Positions 18,754 through 27,001 of a stretch of DNA of 64,000 nt are shown in pieces. The position numbers and the translations under genes are program-made. Position 1 is the first letter of the stretch; the number at the start of each line of letters is the position of its first letter. Origin of the DNA: Kushneria aurantia DSM 21353 (lineage in GTDB: Bacteria; Pseudomonadota; Gammaproteobacteria; Pseudomonadales; Halomonadaceae); contig NZ_KB907863.1 of the NCBI RefSeq assembly GCF_000382245.1, positions 99,340-163,339 on the forward strand, written 5' to 3'. The notes beneath the pieces are model-generated. The model was not told the DNA's origin and did no database searches. It saw only the letters and a program-made list of their open reading frames with translations.

Positions 18754-19532
18754 GCGGCCACCTCGTCGAGCATCGCCAGCAGCCGGGCGTGGTTATTGCT
18801 CATGGCGGGGGTCGCGGGATCACGCGGCGCCGGCTGTGAGGGCACGTCAAGACTGTCGAGCCGTGCCGGCGTACCACGCATGACCAGGATCTGATTCGCC
18901 ATGCGCAATGCCTCCAGCGGATCATGGGTGACCATGACCACCCGACGCCCGGCCAGCAGCCGATGGGCGAGAGCGTGCAGGTCCAGCCGGGTAAGGGCAT
19001 CGAGCGCCGCGAAGGGCTCATCCATCAGCACCAGCGGTGCCGATTCGTAGAGCGTGCGGGCCAGCGCCACCCGGGAACGCTCGCCGCCGGAGAGGGTTTG
19101 CGGGTAGCGGCGCGCCGTATGGCCCAGCCCCACCTGTTCGAGCAGCGCCATGGCACGTTCGCGATCGGCGCGCTCGCCGCGCATCGCGGCACCCAGCGAG
19201 ACGTTATCGATCACCCGCCGCCACGGCAGTAGCAGATCCTGCTGGGCCATCCAGGCCACTCGCAGATTCAGCGGTTGTCCGGCCCCATTGCCAACGCTCA
19301 GGGAAGCATCGGGCGCTACCGGCAGGCCGGCGATCATACGCAGCAACGAACTCTTGCCACAGCCGCTGCGTCCCAGCAGACAGGTCCAGCCGTGGGCCGG
19401 CAGCGTCATCGACAGGCCATCGAAAAGGCAGTGCTCGGTGAAGGCGAGACGCGCCGCCTCGATCCGCAGGACGCCGTCGTCGCAGTCCTGCAGGGTGTTG
19501 TTCGACGTCTGCCGGCTGGATGAAGATGGCAT
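18750..19532 (-). CDS. thiZ: Thiamine-precursor ABC transporter ATP-binding protein (ThiZ-like)
   Basis: An ABC ATPase with Walker A GRSGCGKSS, Q-loop WMAQQDLLLPW, signature LSGGERSRV and Walker B LVLMDEPFAALD. The open frame extends up to 19691, but that part is the TPP riboswitch and cannot be coding. Candidate starts are ATG 19544 and ATG 19532; I prefer 19532 because a run of G lies six bases before it. The ATG at 19544 lies in a CCCCATGGGG stem that may belong to the switch's expression platform. Confidence 0.85.
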   Translation of the reverse strand: MPSSSSRQTSNNTLQDCDDGVLRIEAARLAFTEHCLFDGLSMTLPAHGWTCLLGRSGCGKSSLLRMIAGLPVAPDASLSVGNGAGQPLNLRVAWMAQQDLLLPWRRVIDNVSLGAAMRGERADRERAMALLEQVGLGHTARRYPQTLSGGERSRVALARTLYESAPLVLMDEPFAALDALTRLDLHALAHRLLAGRRVVMVTHDPLEALRMANQILVMRGTPARLDSLDVPSQPAPRDPATPAMSNNHARLLAMLDEVAA

Positions 19533-19570
19533 TCGGGCCCCCATGGGGCGAAGGGCACGCCGCAGCGCGA

Positions 19571-19702
19571 TTCGAAATCCCTCCGCCGGTACAAACCGGA
19601 TCAGGTGACGGACAGCGCGGCAGGGCAGGCGTACTGCGCGGCGCTGTCTTGCGGGTTGTGGCAGAACCACTCTCGGCATCCAGGGATGCACCCCGTTCGA
19701 AT
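19571..19702 (-). promoter_or_regulatory. TPP riboswitch (THI element)
   Basis: Read on the minus strand, the conserved parts appear in order: GGGGTGC (19694-19688), a CCGAGAG segment of the CUGAGA box, ACCCG, then CACCTGATCCGGTTTGTACC and GGAGGGA. The terminal stem P1 is formed by ATTCGAA at the 5' end and TTCGAAT at the 3' end. It binds thiamine pyrophosphate and would turn off the downstream transporter. A Shine-Dalgarno-blocking hairpin around the CCCCATGGGG stretch (19540-19549) is a plausible switch. Confidence 0.93.
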
Positions 19703-19841
19703 GGCACTGATTCTACTGGCCGGAAGGCGCCACCACCAGGGCTTTCCGTCGGCGCATTTCAGGCCTTGAGAAAGCACTTTGGCATCAGCGTGTTATTCTC
19801 GATAAACGGTCAAAAGGTTGTCATCGGATCAGAGGCGCATC

Positions 19842-20693
19842 ATGCAGCCACCGCAGGAGCTTACCCAACGCCTGTCGTTTTTTCTCGATCGCCAGCTGGT
19901 GGCACAGCCGCTGGCCTTCGAGGATGCCTCCAACTGGCGCTGGAAAAGCGAATCGCTGTCGCCGGAGATGATCCGCATGGCCCGTACTGATCGCCGTGAC
20001 CCTTTCTGGCACGGGCTGGACAGCCTGTTTGGCTTCGATCGCTGGCAGCATGCCGAAAACCTCACCCGACTGGCGGGTAGCCTGCCGCCCCGTCTTCCCC
20101 TGCTGCCGCTTCCCATGACATGGCTGGGGCGGCTGCAGGAAGCGCCGATCTGGAGCCTGCCCTGGCGCTCCGGGCGCACTGCCACCATGAACGGCCGTCT
20201 CGCCACGCTGCTGGGCGAACAGCTCGGTCGTCTGCACGCTGAACCGGTTTCCGGCTGGGGCCACCCGCTGTCCGAAGTTCGCTCACTGGAGAGCTGGCCA
20301 CAGCAGCTGGCGCAGTATCTCGAGCGCCACCTGCCGGCGTCCGTGCGCCGCGAACTGCCCGAGCGCGTGCCCATCCCCGAGCGTGCCGTCTGGTGCCTGC
20401 CCGATCTGCGCGCCGATCAGTTCATCGAGGCCGCGACCGACTGGTGCTGGACCGACTGGGAGGCACTGGTGTGGGCGCCACTGGAGCTGGATTGGACGCT
20501 GATCGAGCTGCTGCTGAACGAGAACGGGCAACAGCAGGCCTTCATGGCACGCTACTGGCACTTCGGTGAGCCGGTGTCGATCGCCGCCCATCGCAGCAGC
20601 TGCCGGGCGCTATTGTGGAGCTTCAACTGTTTCGGGCCCTGCGACTGGGAGGCGGTCCGCGACGCCCCGCGCTGGCTCGGCTATAACGGCTGA
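19842..20693 (+). CDS. Uncharacterised protein, possibly kinase-like (APH) fold
   Basis: I do not recognise a named family with certainty. The 283-residue protein starts at ATG 19842, six bases after AGAGG. The segment LGEQLGRLHAEPVSGWGHPL resembles the N-lobe/C-lobe helix of aminoglycoside-phosphotransferase-like kinases, and WTDWEALVWAPLELDWTLIE could correspond to the metal-binding Asp strand. The usual HGDLHPGN catalytic loop is not seen, so it may be a degenerate kinase or something else. No signal peptide or membrane segment is apparent. It stands alone between the thi operon and cvrA. Confidence 0.6.
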   Translation: MQPPQELTQRLSFFLDRQLVAQPLAFEDASNWRWKSESLSPEMIRMARTDRRDPFWHGLDSLFGFDRWQHAENLTRLAGSLPPRLPLLPLPMTWLGRLQEAPIWSLPWRSGRTATMNGRLATLLGEQLGRLHAEPVSGWGHPLSEVRSLESWPQQLAQYLERHLPASVRRELPERVPIPERAVWCLPDLRADQFIEAATDWCWTDWEALVWAPLELDWTLIELLLNENGQQQAFMARYWHFGEPVSIAAHRSSCRALLWSFNCFGPCDWEAVRDAPRWLGYNG

Positions 20694-20781
20694 AGAGCGC
20701 ACGATGACAGCCCGCCTTGCATAGAAGAATGCGCTAATTCGTGCCAGACTTGTTATTACAAAAGGTTATGAAAGAAACGAC

Positions 20782-22491
20782 GTGATCGATTTCAACAGCA
20801 TCTTTCTGATCGGCGGCCTGTTGGTGGCGTTGAGCATTCTCGCCAGCCGTGTTTCGGCACGTGCCGGTCTACCGCTACTGCCGCTTTTCATGGGGATCGG
20901 CATGATCGCCGGTGTCGATGGGCTGGGGCTGGTCGATTTCGAGGACTATTCGCTGGCCTATCTGGTCGGCCAGCTGGCGCTGGCGATGATCCTGCTCGAC
21001 GGCGGTCTGCGTACCCGGATGAACACCTTTCGCGTCGGCCTGCGCCCGGCGCTGTCGCTGGCCACCCTGGGGGTCTTTCTGACCAGCGGCATTACCGGGC
21101 TGTTCGCCATGTGGGTGTTCGATCTCAGCCTGCTGCAGGGCCTGCTGGTCGGCGCTATCGTCGGCTCTACCGACGCCGCGGCGGTCTTTTCGATGCTCAG
21201 TGGGCAGGGCGTCCACCTCAACGAGCGCGTGGGGGCGACGCTCGAGATCGAGTCGGGTACCAACGACCCGATGGCGATCTTTCTGACCCTGATCCTGTCG
21301 CAGACTCTGACCGGCGGGGTATCGGGGTTCGAAGAAACGCTTTTGATGTTTATCGAGCAGTTTGCCATCGGTGCGCTGGCCGGTATCGGCAGCGGCTGGC
21401 TGCTGGGGCGGCTGCTGCGCTGGCTCGATCTGGCACCGGGGCTCTACTCGCTGCTCGCCGCGGCCCTCGGCTTCAGCGTTTTTGCCATTACCAACATTCT
21501 GGGAGGCAGCGGCTTTCTGGCCATCTACCTGGCCGGGGTGATGATCGGCAACATTCGCGGCAAGCACCTCGAATTCATTCTGCCGGTACATGACGGTCTC
21601 GCCTGGCTGAGCCAGATCGGCCTGTTTCTGACCCTGGGGCTGCTGGTGACGCCCAGCGAGATGATCGACTACGCCTGGTCGAGCGTGGCGGTCGCGGTCG
21701 TGCTGATCTTCGTGGCACGGCCGCTGTCGGTGGTGCTGGGGCTCAAGCCGTTTTTCGGCTTTCGCTGGCGCGAACTGGCGTTTATCTCCTGGGTCGGGCT
21801 GCGTGGCGCGGTACCGATCGTGCTGGCGATCTTTCCGGTTATCGCCGGGGTGCAGAACGCGGCGCTGTATTTCAACGTGGCCTTCTTCGTGGTGCTGATC
21901 TCGCTGATGCTGCAGGGTACCACCCTGACGCACATGGCGCGCTGGCTCAAGGTCGAGGTGCCGGCCGACACCTCGCCGTCGCGGCGGCGGCTGCTGGGTA
22001 TTCTGCCGCAGGATGACTACGAGATGTTTGTCTATGAGGTGGACAGCAGGCGCGTCGAGGATACGCCGCTGCGCATGCTGCGCTTTCCTTCCGGTGCGGT
22101 GGTGTCCGCCATCTTTCGCGACCACATGATGCTGCATCCCAGTGGCAGTACCCGGTTGCAACAGGGCGACGTGGCCTGCGTGATCGCCCGCACCGGTGAC
22201 CTGCCGGCGATCAACCGGCTGTTCAACGGCGATGCCGAACTCAAGCGCGAGCGCGACTTTTTCGGCGCCTTTGCGCTCTCCGGCGATGCCGGCATGGGCG
22301 ATGTCGCCGACGCCTACGGCCTGACGCTATCACGCTGGGAGCGCGAGGAGGCGCTGGGCGCCTTCATTGCCAGGCGTGTGGGCGGCTATCCGGTAGTGGG
22401 TGACGACGTCGACTGGCACGGCATTCACTGGGTGGTGCAGGAAGTGGACGGCAACCGGGTCATCAGGGTGGGGATTCGCCTGCACGGCTGA
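20782..22491 (+). CDS. cvrA: Potassium/proton antiporter CvrA (NhaP2)
   Basis: A 569-residue CPA1-type antiporter. The first ~385 residues form about 12 membrane helices and include the ion-binding GSTDAAAVFSML and ESGTNDPMAIFLTL motifs (ND pair). The cytoplasmic C-terminal part (about 400-569) contains a TrkA-C-like regulatory domain (PLRMLRFPSGAVVSAIFRDH). It exports K+ in exchange for H+ and helps adjust osmolarity and cell volume, which fits a halophile. The start is GTG 20782; the ribosome site is weak (AAAGAAA). Confidence 0.92.
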   Translation: MIDFNSIFLIGGLLVALSILASRVSARAGLPLLPLFMGIGMIAGVDGLGLVDFEDYSLAYLVGQLALAMILLDGGLRTRMNTFRVGLRPALSLATLGVFLTSGITGLFAMWVFDLSLLQGLLVGAIVGSTDAAAVFSMLSGQGVHLNERVGATLEIESGTNDPMAIFLTLILSQTLTGGVSGFEETLLMFIEQFAIGALAGIGSGWLLGRLLRWLDLAPGLYSLLAAALGFSVFAITNILGGSGFLAIYLAGVMIGNIRGKHLEFILPVHDGLAWLSQIGLFLTLGLLVTPSEMIDYAWSSVAVAVVLIFVARPLSVVLGLKPFFGFRWRELAFISWVGLRGAVPIVLAIFPVIAGVQNAALYFNVAFFVVLISLMLQGTTLTHMARWLKVEVPADTSPSRRRLLGILPQDDYEMFVYEVDSRRVEDTPLRMLRFPSGAVVSAIFRDHMMLHPSGSTRLQQGDVACVIARTGDLPAINRLFNGDAELKRERDFFGAFALSGDAGMGDVADAYGLTLSRWEREEALGAFIARRVGGYPVVGDDVDWHGIHWVVQEVDGNRVIRVGIRLHG

Positions 22492-22574
22492 AAGAACGTG
22501 CGACAAGGCGTTTGCAGAGCAGGCGCCGTGAACAGACCCCGCAGCTCACGGGGTCCGTCAAAAGCGAACTGATG

Positions 22575-22826
22575 TCAGTTCACCACCTTCCACTTGTTGT
22601 TCTTCTGCGAAGTGTCGGGCAGCGGCTCATTGTCATAGTCGAGCACGATGCGTGTCGATTCGTCGAGCAGATCGCCCTGCGGCGTGCACTCCTGAAACTC
22701 GCCGATGAATCCCGGGCGCTGACCGGCCTCGTAAAGCCCCGGACGGCTGTTGCGGTCGTATTCGTTTTCGCGGTCCATGTTGCCCCTGGTGAAACCGCGT
22801 CCACTATCCCCCTGGCCGTTGCTCAT
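22575..22826 (-). CDS. Small acidic hypothetical protein
   Basis: An 83-residue protein without a recognised domain. It starts at ATG 22826, with AAGGAG six bases upstream, which is a strong site and supports real translation. The sequence is polar and rich in Gly, Asp, Glu, Asn and Arg (MSNGQGDSGRGFTRG..., EYDRNSRPGLYEAGQRPGF) and probably partly disordered. It ends in NNKWKVVN. It converges with cvrA; an imperfect terminator-like hairpin (GACCCCG/CGGGGTC, 22535-22555) lies between the two. Confidence 0.65.
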   Translation of the reverse strand: MSNGQGDSGRGFTRGNMDRENEYDRNSRPGLYEAGQRPGFIGEFQECTPQGDLLDESTRIVLDYDNEPLPDTSQKNNKWKVVN

Positions 22827-23007
22827 CTCGCACTCCTTTTGCAGTGAAATCGCGCTGTTAATGAGACTAGACAAGCACTTTCGATGCTGCAACAGTAACG
22901 ATATTGGTCACCGGAGATGATGGTCAGTAGCAATACTTCACGGCCCTTTGTCTAAACCTGCCGCGGAACACAACACAAGAATTACAACTCCTGAACGGAG
23001 CAGCATC

Positions 23008-23625
23008 ATGATCGATTTATGGGTATTCATCCCCGCGTCCTTCGCGCTCAACCTTGCCTTCGGGCCCAACAACCTGATTGCCATGACCCATGGTGCCCAG
23101 AGAAGCATTACCTTCGCCGCTGTCGCCAGTATCGCGCGGCTTGCCGCCTTCGTTCCCATGATTGCGGCGAGCGCTCTTGGGTTGGGAGTGCTGCTGTCGG
23201 CCTCGGCAACGCTATTCACTATCGTCAAGATTGTCGGCGCGGCCTATCTCGTATGGATGGGAATAAAGCTTCTGCGCTCAACCCCCTCGGCGGCGGTGGA
23301 TCATGAACATCTGAAACCGTCATTGGCAATGGCCTTCAGGAGAGAAGCCCTGATTGCGATCAGCAACCCCAAGGCCATCCTGATCTTCGCCGCTTTCTTT
23401 CCCCAGTTTGTCGACACCTCGAACTACTGGCTGAGCTATGCCGTTCTGGGGCTGATATTTGTTCTGCTCGAAGCGGTGGCGATTCTGATCTATGCCGCCG
23501 TCGGCCGTTTCGCAGCGGCTTTCGCATCGACAAGGCTGCACTGGTTTCAGCGCGCCTCGGGTGGCGGCATGATCGTTTTCGGCATGCTGCTTCTTTTCAG
23601 CCGCCAGCCGCGCGGGGCGGTGTGA
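23008..23625 (+). CDS. LysE/RhtB-family amino acid exporter
   Basis: A 205-residue inner-membrane protein with about six hydrophobic helices. The family signature FGPNNLIAMTHGAQ near the N-terminus (usually GPxxL), the VWMGIKLLRS loop and the NPKAILIFAAFFPQF motif are all present. ATG 23008 has GGAG seven bases upstream, whereas an earlier in-frame codon does not. Members export basic amino acids, homoserine or threonine; the substrate is not predictable here. Confidence 0.88.
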   Translation: MIDLWVFIPASFALNLAFGPNNLIAMTHGAQRSITFAAVASIARLAAFVPMIAASALGLGVLLSASATLFTIVKIVGAAYLVWMGIKLLRSTPSAAVDHEHLKPSLAMAFRREALIAISNPKAILIFAAFFPQFVDTSNYWLSYAVLGLIFVLLEAVAILIYAAVGRFAAAFASTRLHWFQRASGGGMIVFGMLLLFSRQPRGAV

Positions 23626-23706
23626 GGAGACGGCAAGTGGCCCAAAATACGTCGCAACCCGCTACATCAGAACCACGCCTACCAGATATCAGAGAGTTAT
23701 ATCGCC

Positions 23707-23733
23707 ACATGGCCCGGCATTACCGGGCCATGT
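23707..23733. terminator. Perfect hairpin between LysE and the AbiEii-like gene
   Basis: ACATGGCCCGG (23707-23717) pairs perfectly with CCGGGCCATGT (23723-23733) across a five-base loop. Only a short T run follows on the plus strand. It separates two convergent genes and probably ends transcription from one or both sides. Confidence 0.55.
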
Positions 23734-23734
23734 T

Positions 23735-24418
23735 TCAGGGGGAGGGTGGACAATCGAGCAGCTTCGGTATGCGATCAATCAGTCCTTCGTCCATATGCAT
23801 CCTGTTGAGGCAATGCTTGAGATGATCCCTGTTGCAGACCATTGCGGACGACATACGGAAGGCCTTGACAACATGCTCACCGTAGGCCGTCCTGACCTTC
23901 GCCCATGCCGCATCCGGGATGGCGCCCCAGTGGTCAATCATCATCGCAAGGTCGATGATGTCGCGGCTCATGGTGGATTTGTCCAACCCACGATCGGCGT
24001 TGGCAAGCAGCTTTTCCGCGTACATGTCTTCACGCGAGAGGGTGGGCACCTGAAAAACAGGGTGAGGGCAGCCCTGTATTTCAATCCGGGCTTCACTGAC
24101 GATCTCAACCTTGACAGGGACTCCGTCAACGTCAAGGACCGTGCGAATGCCATAGCGGTCTGCCCGCACTTCACGAAGATATGAGAGTGGCGCTTCAAGC
24201 AATGCCCCGAGACTGTCCTGCGAAATGATGTTTCGCAGCAGGCGATAGCCTTGCCTGGAAGCGCACAGGAAATCAATGTCGAATGATTCTCTGTATTCGA
24301 CGAGCGACAGCACAATGGCTGTCCCACCACCGAAATAGCATTCTGCCCGGCTCAGAAGATCGCAATTGAAGGCGTGGAGTATCTTTTCGATACGTTGATG
24401 ATGCGGACGCTCAAACAT
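23735..24418 (-). CDS. Nucleotidyltransferase, AbiEii/AbiGii toxin-like
   Basis: A 227-residue protein with the minimal nucleotidyltransferase core: GGGTAIVLSLVEYRESFDIDF gives the glycine loop (30-33) and the two metal-binding Asp residues (D47, D49). Later EDMYAEKLLAN and SRDIIDLAMM are typical of the AbiEii/DUF1814 family. In type IV toxin-antitoxin systems such enzymes add nucleotides to tRNA and act in phage abortive infection. The upstream gene overlaps it by eight bases. The toxin role is inferred from family and context. Confidence 0.82.
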   Translation of the reverse strand: MFERPHHQRIEKILHAFNCDLLSRAECYFGGGTAIVLSLVEYRESFDIDFLCASRQGYRLLRNIISQDSLGALLEAPLSYLREVRADRYGIRTVLDVDGVPVKVEIVSEARIEIQGCPHPVFQVPTLSREDMYAEKLLANADRGLDKSTMSRDIIDLAMMIDHWGAIPDAAWAKVRTAYGEHVVKAFRMSSAMVCNRDHLKHCLNRMHMDEGLIDRIPKLLDCPPSP

Positions 24419-24614
24419 TCATCACGCCCCTTCCGTACAGCGCTGTAAGCCGCTCGATCAAGTGGCGCTCGCTGGATGTTAGCCGCGCTTCATCAACGAA
24501 GTGCCAGTTCCGCTCATAAAGGGCGAAGGCTTCCTCTTCCTCGACGAAATCCTCATCCCTTCGATTCCATGCGAGCAATTTAAGCTGCGGGTAATCTGAC
24601 AGCTGAATCTGCAT
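24411..24614 (-). CDS. Small partner of the AbiEii-like protein (putative antitoxin)
   Basis: A 67-residue protein starting MQIQLSDYPQLKLLAWNRR and ending LIERLTALYGRGVMNV. It overlaps the AbiEii-like gene by eight bases, so the two are coupled. It is acidic in the centre (DFVEEEEAFALYERNW). It is too short for the usual AbiEi winged-helix antitoxin and I see no known domain. The frame stays open upstream to 24833, but that part looks non-coding. The start at 24614 is uncertain because no well-placed ribosome site is seen. Confidence 0.6.
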   Translation of the reverse strand: MQIQLSDYPQLKLLAWNRRDEDFVEEEEAFALYERNWHFVDEARLTSSERHLIERLTALYGRGVMNV

Positions 24615-24831
24615 GGCGAACCCGTCCTCTTCCGGCCCCACCGCCTGTCCGGCAGCGTGGAGCATACTGTATCGCGCGGCTTGCCGCGCAACGCTCCTCG
24701 GATCATCTCGCGCCTCGCCAAAGGCGGCACATCGGCCAGTATATACTTTTTTCCAACCGCCCAGCCCCGCGAGCCGGTGTGAGGGAAACGGCATACCACA
24801 AGTAACCCGGAAAGCGGGGCGCCACAAACAC

Positions 24832-24859
24832 AAAAACCAGCCATAAGCGGCTGGTTTTT
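24832..24859 (-). terminator. Intrinsic terminator of tRNA-Ser
   Basis: An 11-bp stem, AAAAACCAGCC (24832-24842) with GGCTGGTTTTT (24849-24859), has a six-base loop. On the minus strand it follows the tRNA 3' end by about nine bases and ends in a T run. The symmetry means it could also work from the other side. Confidence 0.8.
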
Positions 24860-24868
24860 AAAAAGAAG

Positions 24869-24959
24869 TGGCGGAGAGACAGGGATTCGAACCCTGGAAG
24901 GGCTACAAACCCTTGGCGGTTTTCAAGACCGCTGCAATCGACCACTCTGCCATCTCTCC
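24869..24959 (-). tRNA. tRNA-Ser(UGA)
   Basis: The 91-base minus-strand sequence folds as a class II tRNA. The acceptor stem GGAGAGA pairs with TCTCTCC, followed by G and an encoded CCA. The anticodon loop CTTGAAA carries TGA (reading UCA codons), a long variable arm lies around AAGGGTTTGTAGCCCTT, and the T arm contains GGTTCGAATCC. An AbiEii-like pair lies directly downstream; tRNA genes are common integration targets. Confidence 0.97.
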
Positions 24960-25100
24960 GTGGGGCCGGCATGTTATCAGTCTGGTTTCGCAGGTCAAGG
25001 ACTTAAGTCGCGCCAAAGGGTGGGGACTTGCAGCCGATCGCCGCTGCCCCCATTCTTTATAGCAACCTTCAAAACTCAAGCTTAAAGCCGGGAGTCGTCA

Positions 25101-25769
25101 ATGGTCGATCGTACTTACGGAGTCTCGCAGACTACCTCTTCGCAAAGCGTCGATGCTCACAAGGTATTGCGCAACACCTACATGCTGCTTGCCATGACGC
25201 TGCTGTTTTCTGCGGTAACGGCGGGTGCCGCCATGGCGATGGGCGTTGCGCAGATGAACGTCTTCATCTTCCTCATCGGCGCCTACGGCCTGATGTTTCT
25301 GGTCCACAAGACCGCCAACTCGGCGATGGGATTGCTGGCCACCTTCGCCTTTACCGGCTTCATGGGCTTTACCCTGGGGCCGATTCTGAGCGCCTACCTG
25401 ACGCTCTCCAACGGTCCGCAGTTGATCATGACCGCACTGGGCATGACGGCAGCCACCTTTGTTGGCCTGTCGGCGGTAGCGCTGATCACCCGCAAGGACT
25501 TCAGCTTCCTCGCCAACTTCATCATGGCCGGTGCGATCGTGCTGGTGGTGGCCATGGTGGTGGCAATGATCTTTAACATCTCCGGGCTGGCGCTGGCCGT
25601 TTCGGCAGGCTTCGTGCTGTTCTCCTCGGCACTGATCCTTTATGAGACCAGCCAGATCATTCATGGCGGCCAGACCAACTATATCCTCGCCACCATCAGC
25701 CTCTACGTGGCGATCTATAACCTCTTCATCAGCCTGCTGTCGCTGCTGGGTATGGCCGGCGACGACTGA
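25101..25769 (+). CDS. yccA: Bax inhibitor-1/YccA family membrane protein
   Basis: A 222-residue inner-membrane protein with about seven hydrophobic segments and the family motif around SSALILYETSQIIHGGQTNY, plus NYILATISLYVAIYNLFI near the C-terminus. E. coli YccA is a substrate and modulator of the FtsH protease. The ATG follows AAGCCGGGAG by eight bases. A good intrinsic terminator follows at 25821. Confidence 0.9.
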   Translation: MVDRTYGVSQTTSSQSVDAHKVLRNTYMLLAMTLLFSAVTAGAAMAMGVAQMNVFIFLIGAYGLMFLVHKTANSAMGLLATFAFTGFMGFTLGPILSAYLTLSNGPQLIMTALGMTAATFVGLSAVALITRKDFSFLANFIMAGAIVLVVAMVVAMIFNISGLALAVSAGFVLFSSALILYETSQIIHGGQTNYILATISLYVAIYNLFISLLSLLGMAGDD

Positions 25770-25820
25770 GGCAGGGCGAGCCCGGCGGCGGACGGTCGGC
25801 GGCGCTTCTGTTATCATGCT

Positions 25821-25850
25821 ACCCCGCTTTGATAGCGGGGTTTTCTTTTG
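25821..25850 (+). terminator. Intrinsic terminator after yccA
   Basis: ACCCCGC (25821-25827) pairs with GCGGGGT (25835-25841) across a seven-base loop and is followed by TTTCTTTT. It ends yccA transcription shortly before the tus operon. Confidence 0.85.
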
Positions 25851-25895
25851 TCGGCGGCATACGCCGTCGCCGTACAGCCGCAGGGGAGTTTGCCC

Positions 25896-26303
25896 ATGGC
25901 CGCAGCCGGCCTGAGCTATGCGCTACTGGTGCAGGGGTCGCCCTACAGCCGTCAGCCGGCGCACAGCGCGCTGCGCTTTGCCGAGGCGCTGCCCGACCAG
26001 GGCCACAGGCTGGCCTGCGTGTTTTTCTATCATGACGGCGTTTATAACGCCGCTGCCATGATGTCGCCGCCGCCCGATGAACCGCATCTGCTCATGCGCT
26101 GGCGCGCCCTGCACGACGCGCAGCAGTGCGAACTGCTGGTGTGTGTGGCTTCCGCCTTACGCCGCGGACTGCTCGATGACGGTGAGGCGCAACGCCACGG
26201 CTTCGAGCACGCCAGCCTGGCCTCCCCCTTTGAGCTGACCGGCCTGGGCCAGCTGATCGAAGCGGCACAGCGCCATGATCGGCTGATCACCTTTGGCCCC
26301 TGA
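25896..26303 (+). CDS. tusD: Sulfurtransferase complex subunit TusD
   Basis: First gene of tusDCBE, which relays sulfur from IscS/TusA to MnmA for 2-thiouridine in tRNA wobble positions. The 135-residue DsrE-family protein carries the sulfur-accepting Cys at C83 in ELLVCVASALRRG, the position of the active Cys in E. coli TusD. ATG 25896 is preceded by GGGGAG with seven bases spacing. TusC follows 21 bases later. Confidence 0.92.
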   Translation: MAAAGLSYALLVQGSPYSRQPAHSALRFAEALPDQGHRLACVFFYHDGVYNAAAMMSPPPDEPHLLMRWRALHDAQQCELLVCVASALRRGLLDDGEAQRHGFEHASLASPFELTGLGQLIEAAQRHDRLITFGP

Positions 26304-26324
26304 CGGTCAACTCCGGAGAGCAGG

Positions 26325-26678
26325 ATGAGCGACAGGAGTATGCTGGTGCTGATTCGTCAGCCGCCCCACGGCAGCAGCCGGCTGCGCGAAGGAATCGAAG
26401 CGGCGCTGGTCGGCGCTGCGCTGGGCACACCGCCTACGGTGCTGTTCAGCGGTGACGGCGTACTGGCGCTGCTGCGCAATCAACACGCCGGCGCGCTGGA
26501 GCAGAAGGGCACCGCCGGCATGATCGCGGGCATGACGATGTATGATATCGAGCCGCTCTATTACGACGCCGTGTCACTCACCGAACGTGGTCTGACGCCG
26601 GAGCGGCTGGTCGAGGGCTGCGAAGCGGCCGACAGTGCCGTCCTGATTGATCGCCACGACGTGGTATTGAGCTTTTAG
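26325..26678 (+). CDS. tusC: Sulfurtransferase complex subunit TusC
   Basis: A 117-residue DsrF-type subunit. Typical stretches are LVLIRQPPHGSSRLREGIEAAL at the N-terminus and FSGDGVLALLRNQ in the middle. It forms the TusBCD hexamer with its neighbours. It lies between tusD and tusB with short gaps (21 and 9 bases), so it is part of one transcript. Confidence 0.9.
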   Translation: MSDRSMLVLIRQPPHGSSRLREGIEAALVGAALGTPPTVLFSGDGVLALLRNQHAGALEQKGTAGMIAGMTMYDIEPLYYDAVSLTERGLTPERLVEGCEAADSAVLIDRHDVVLSF

Positions 26679-26687
26679 GAAGCTGCC

Positions 26688-26984
26688 ATGAGCACTCTGC
26701 ACCTGGTCAACCACTCCGCGTTCACCAGCCGCGTGCTGGAAGAGGTGCGTCATGCTGCACAGGAGGGCGACGCCATCATGCTGATCGAGGATGGCGTTTA
26801 CTCTGCACTGGGCGCCGATATCATGCCGTTTGCACCGCGCGTATCGGTCTACCTGCTGACCGAGGACGCCCGTGCCCGGGGGCTCGACGCAGACGGCATT
26901 ACCTCGGCGAGCGTCAGACCGGTCGATGTCGCCGGCTTCGTGAACCTGACCGCCGAGCACGATCGCACCCTGAGCTGGTCCTGA
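26688..26984 (+). CDS. tusB: Sulfurtransferase complex subunit TusB
   Basis: A 98-residue DsrH-type protein with the family opening LHLVNHSAFTSRVLEEVRH and central DAIMLIEDGVYSALG. It completes the TusBCD ring. The gene is followed by tusE after 17 bases. Confidence 0.9.
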   Translation: MSTLHLVNHSAFTSRVLEEVRHAAQEGDAIMLIEDGVYSALGADIMPFAPRVSVYLLTEDARARGLDADGITSASVRPVDVAGFVNLTAEHDRTLSWS

Positions 26985-27001
26985 GCCTCGAGAGATCTTC
27001 A

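Noticed and set aside
19533-19691. N-terminal extension of the ThiZ ATPase up to 19691
   Set aside because: These bases form the TPP riboswitch; the extra residues do not match the family.
20875-22161. A 428-codon open frame opposite cvrA
   Set aside because: It is the low-complexity shadow (rich in Gln, Arg, His, Asp) of a clearly recognised antiporter gene; no start signal or domain.
22535-22555. Strong terminator after cvrA
   Set aside because: A hairpin GACCCCG/CGGGGTC exists but has no T tract on either side, so I mention it only within the neighbouring gene entry.
24615-24833. N-terminal extension of the AbiEii partner protein
   Set aside because: The sequence shows no conservation-like features, contains repeats such as the palindrome AGTATATACT, and probably holds the promoter.
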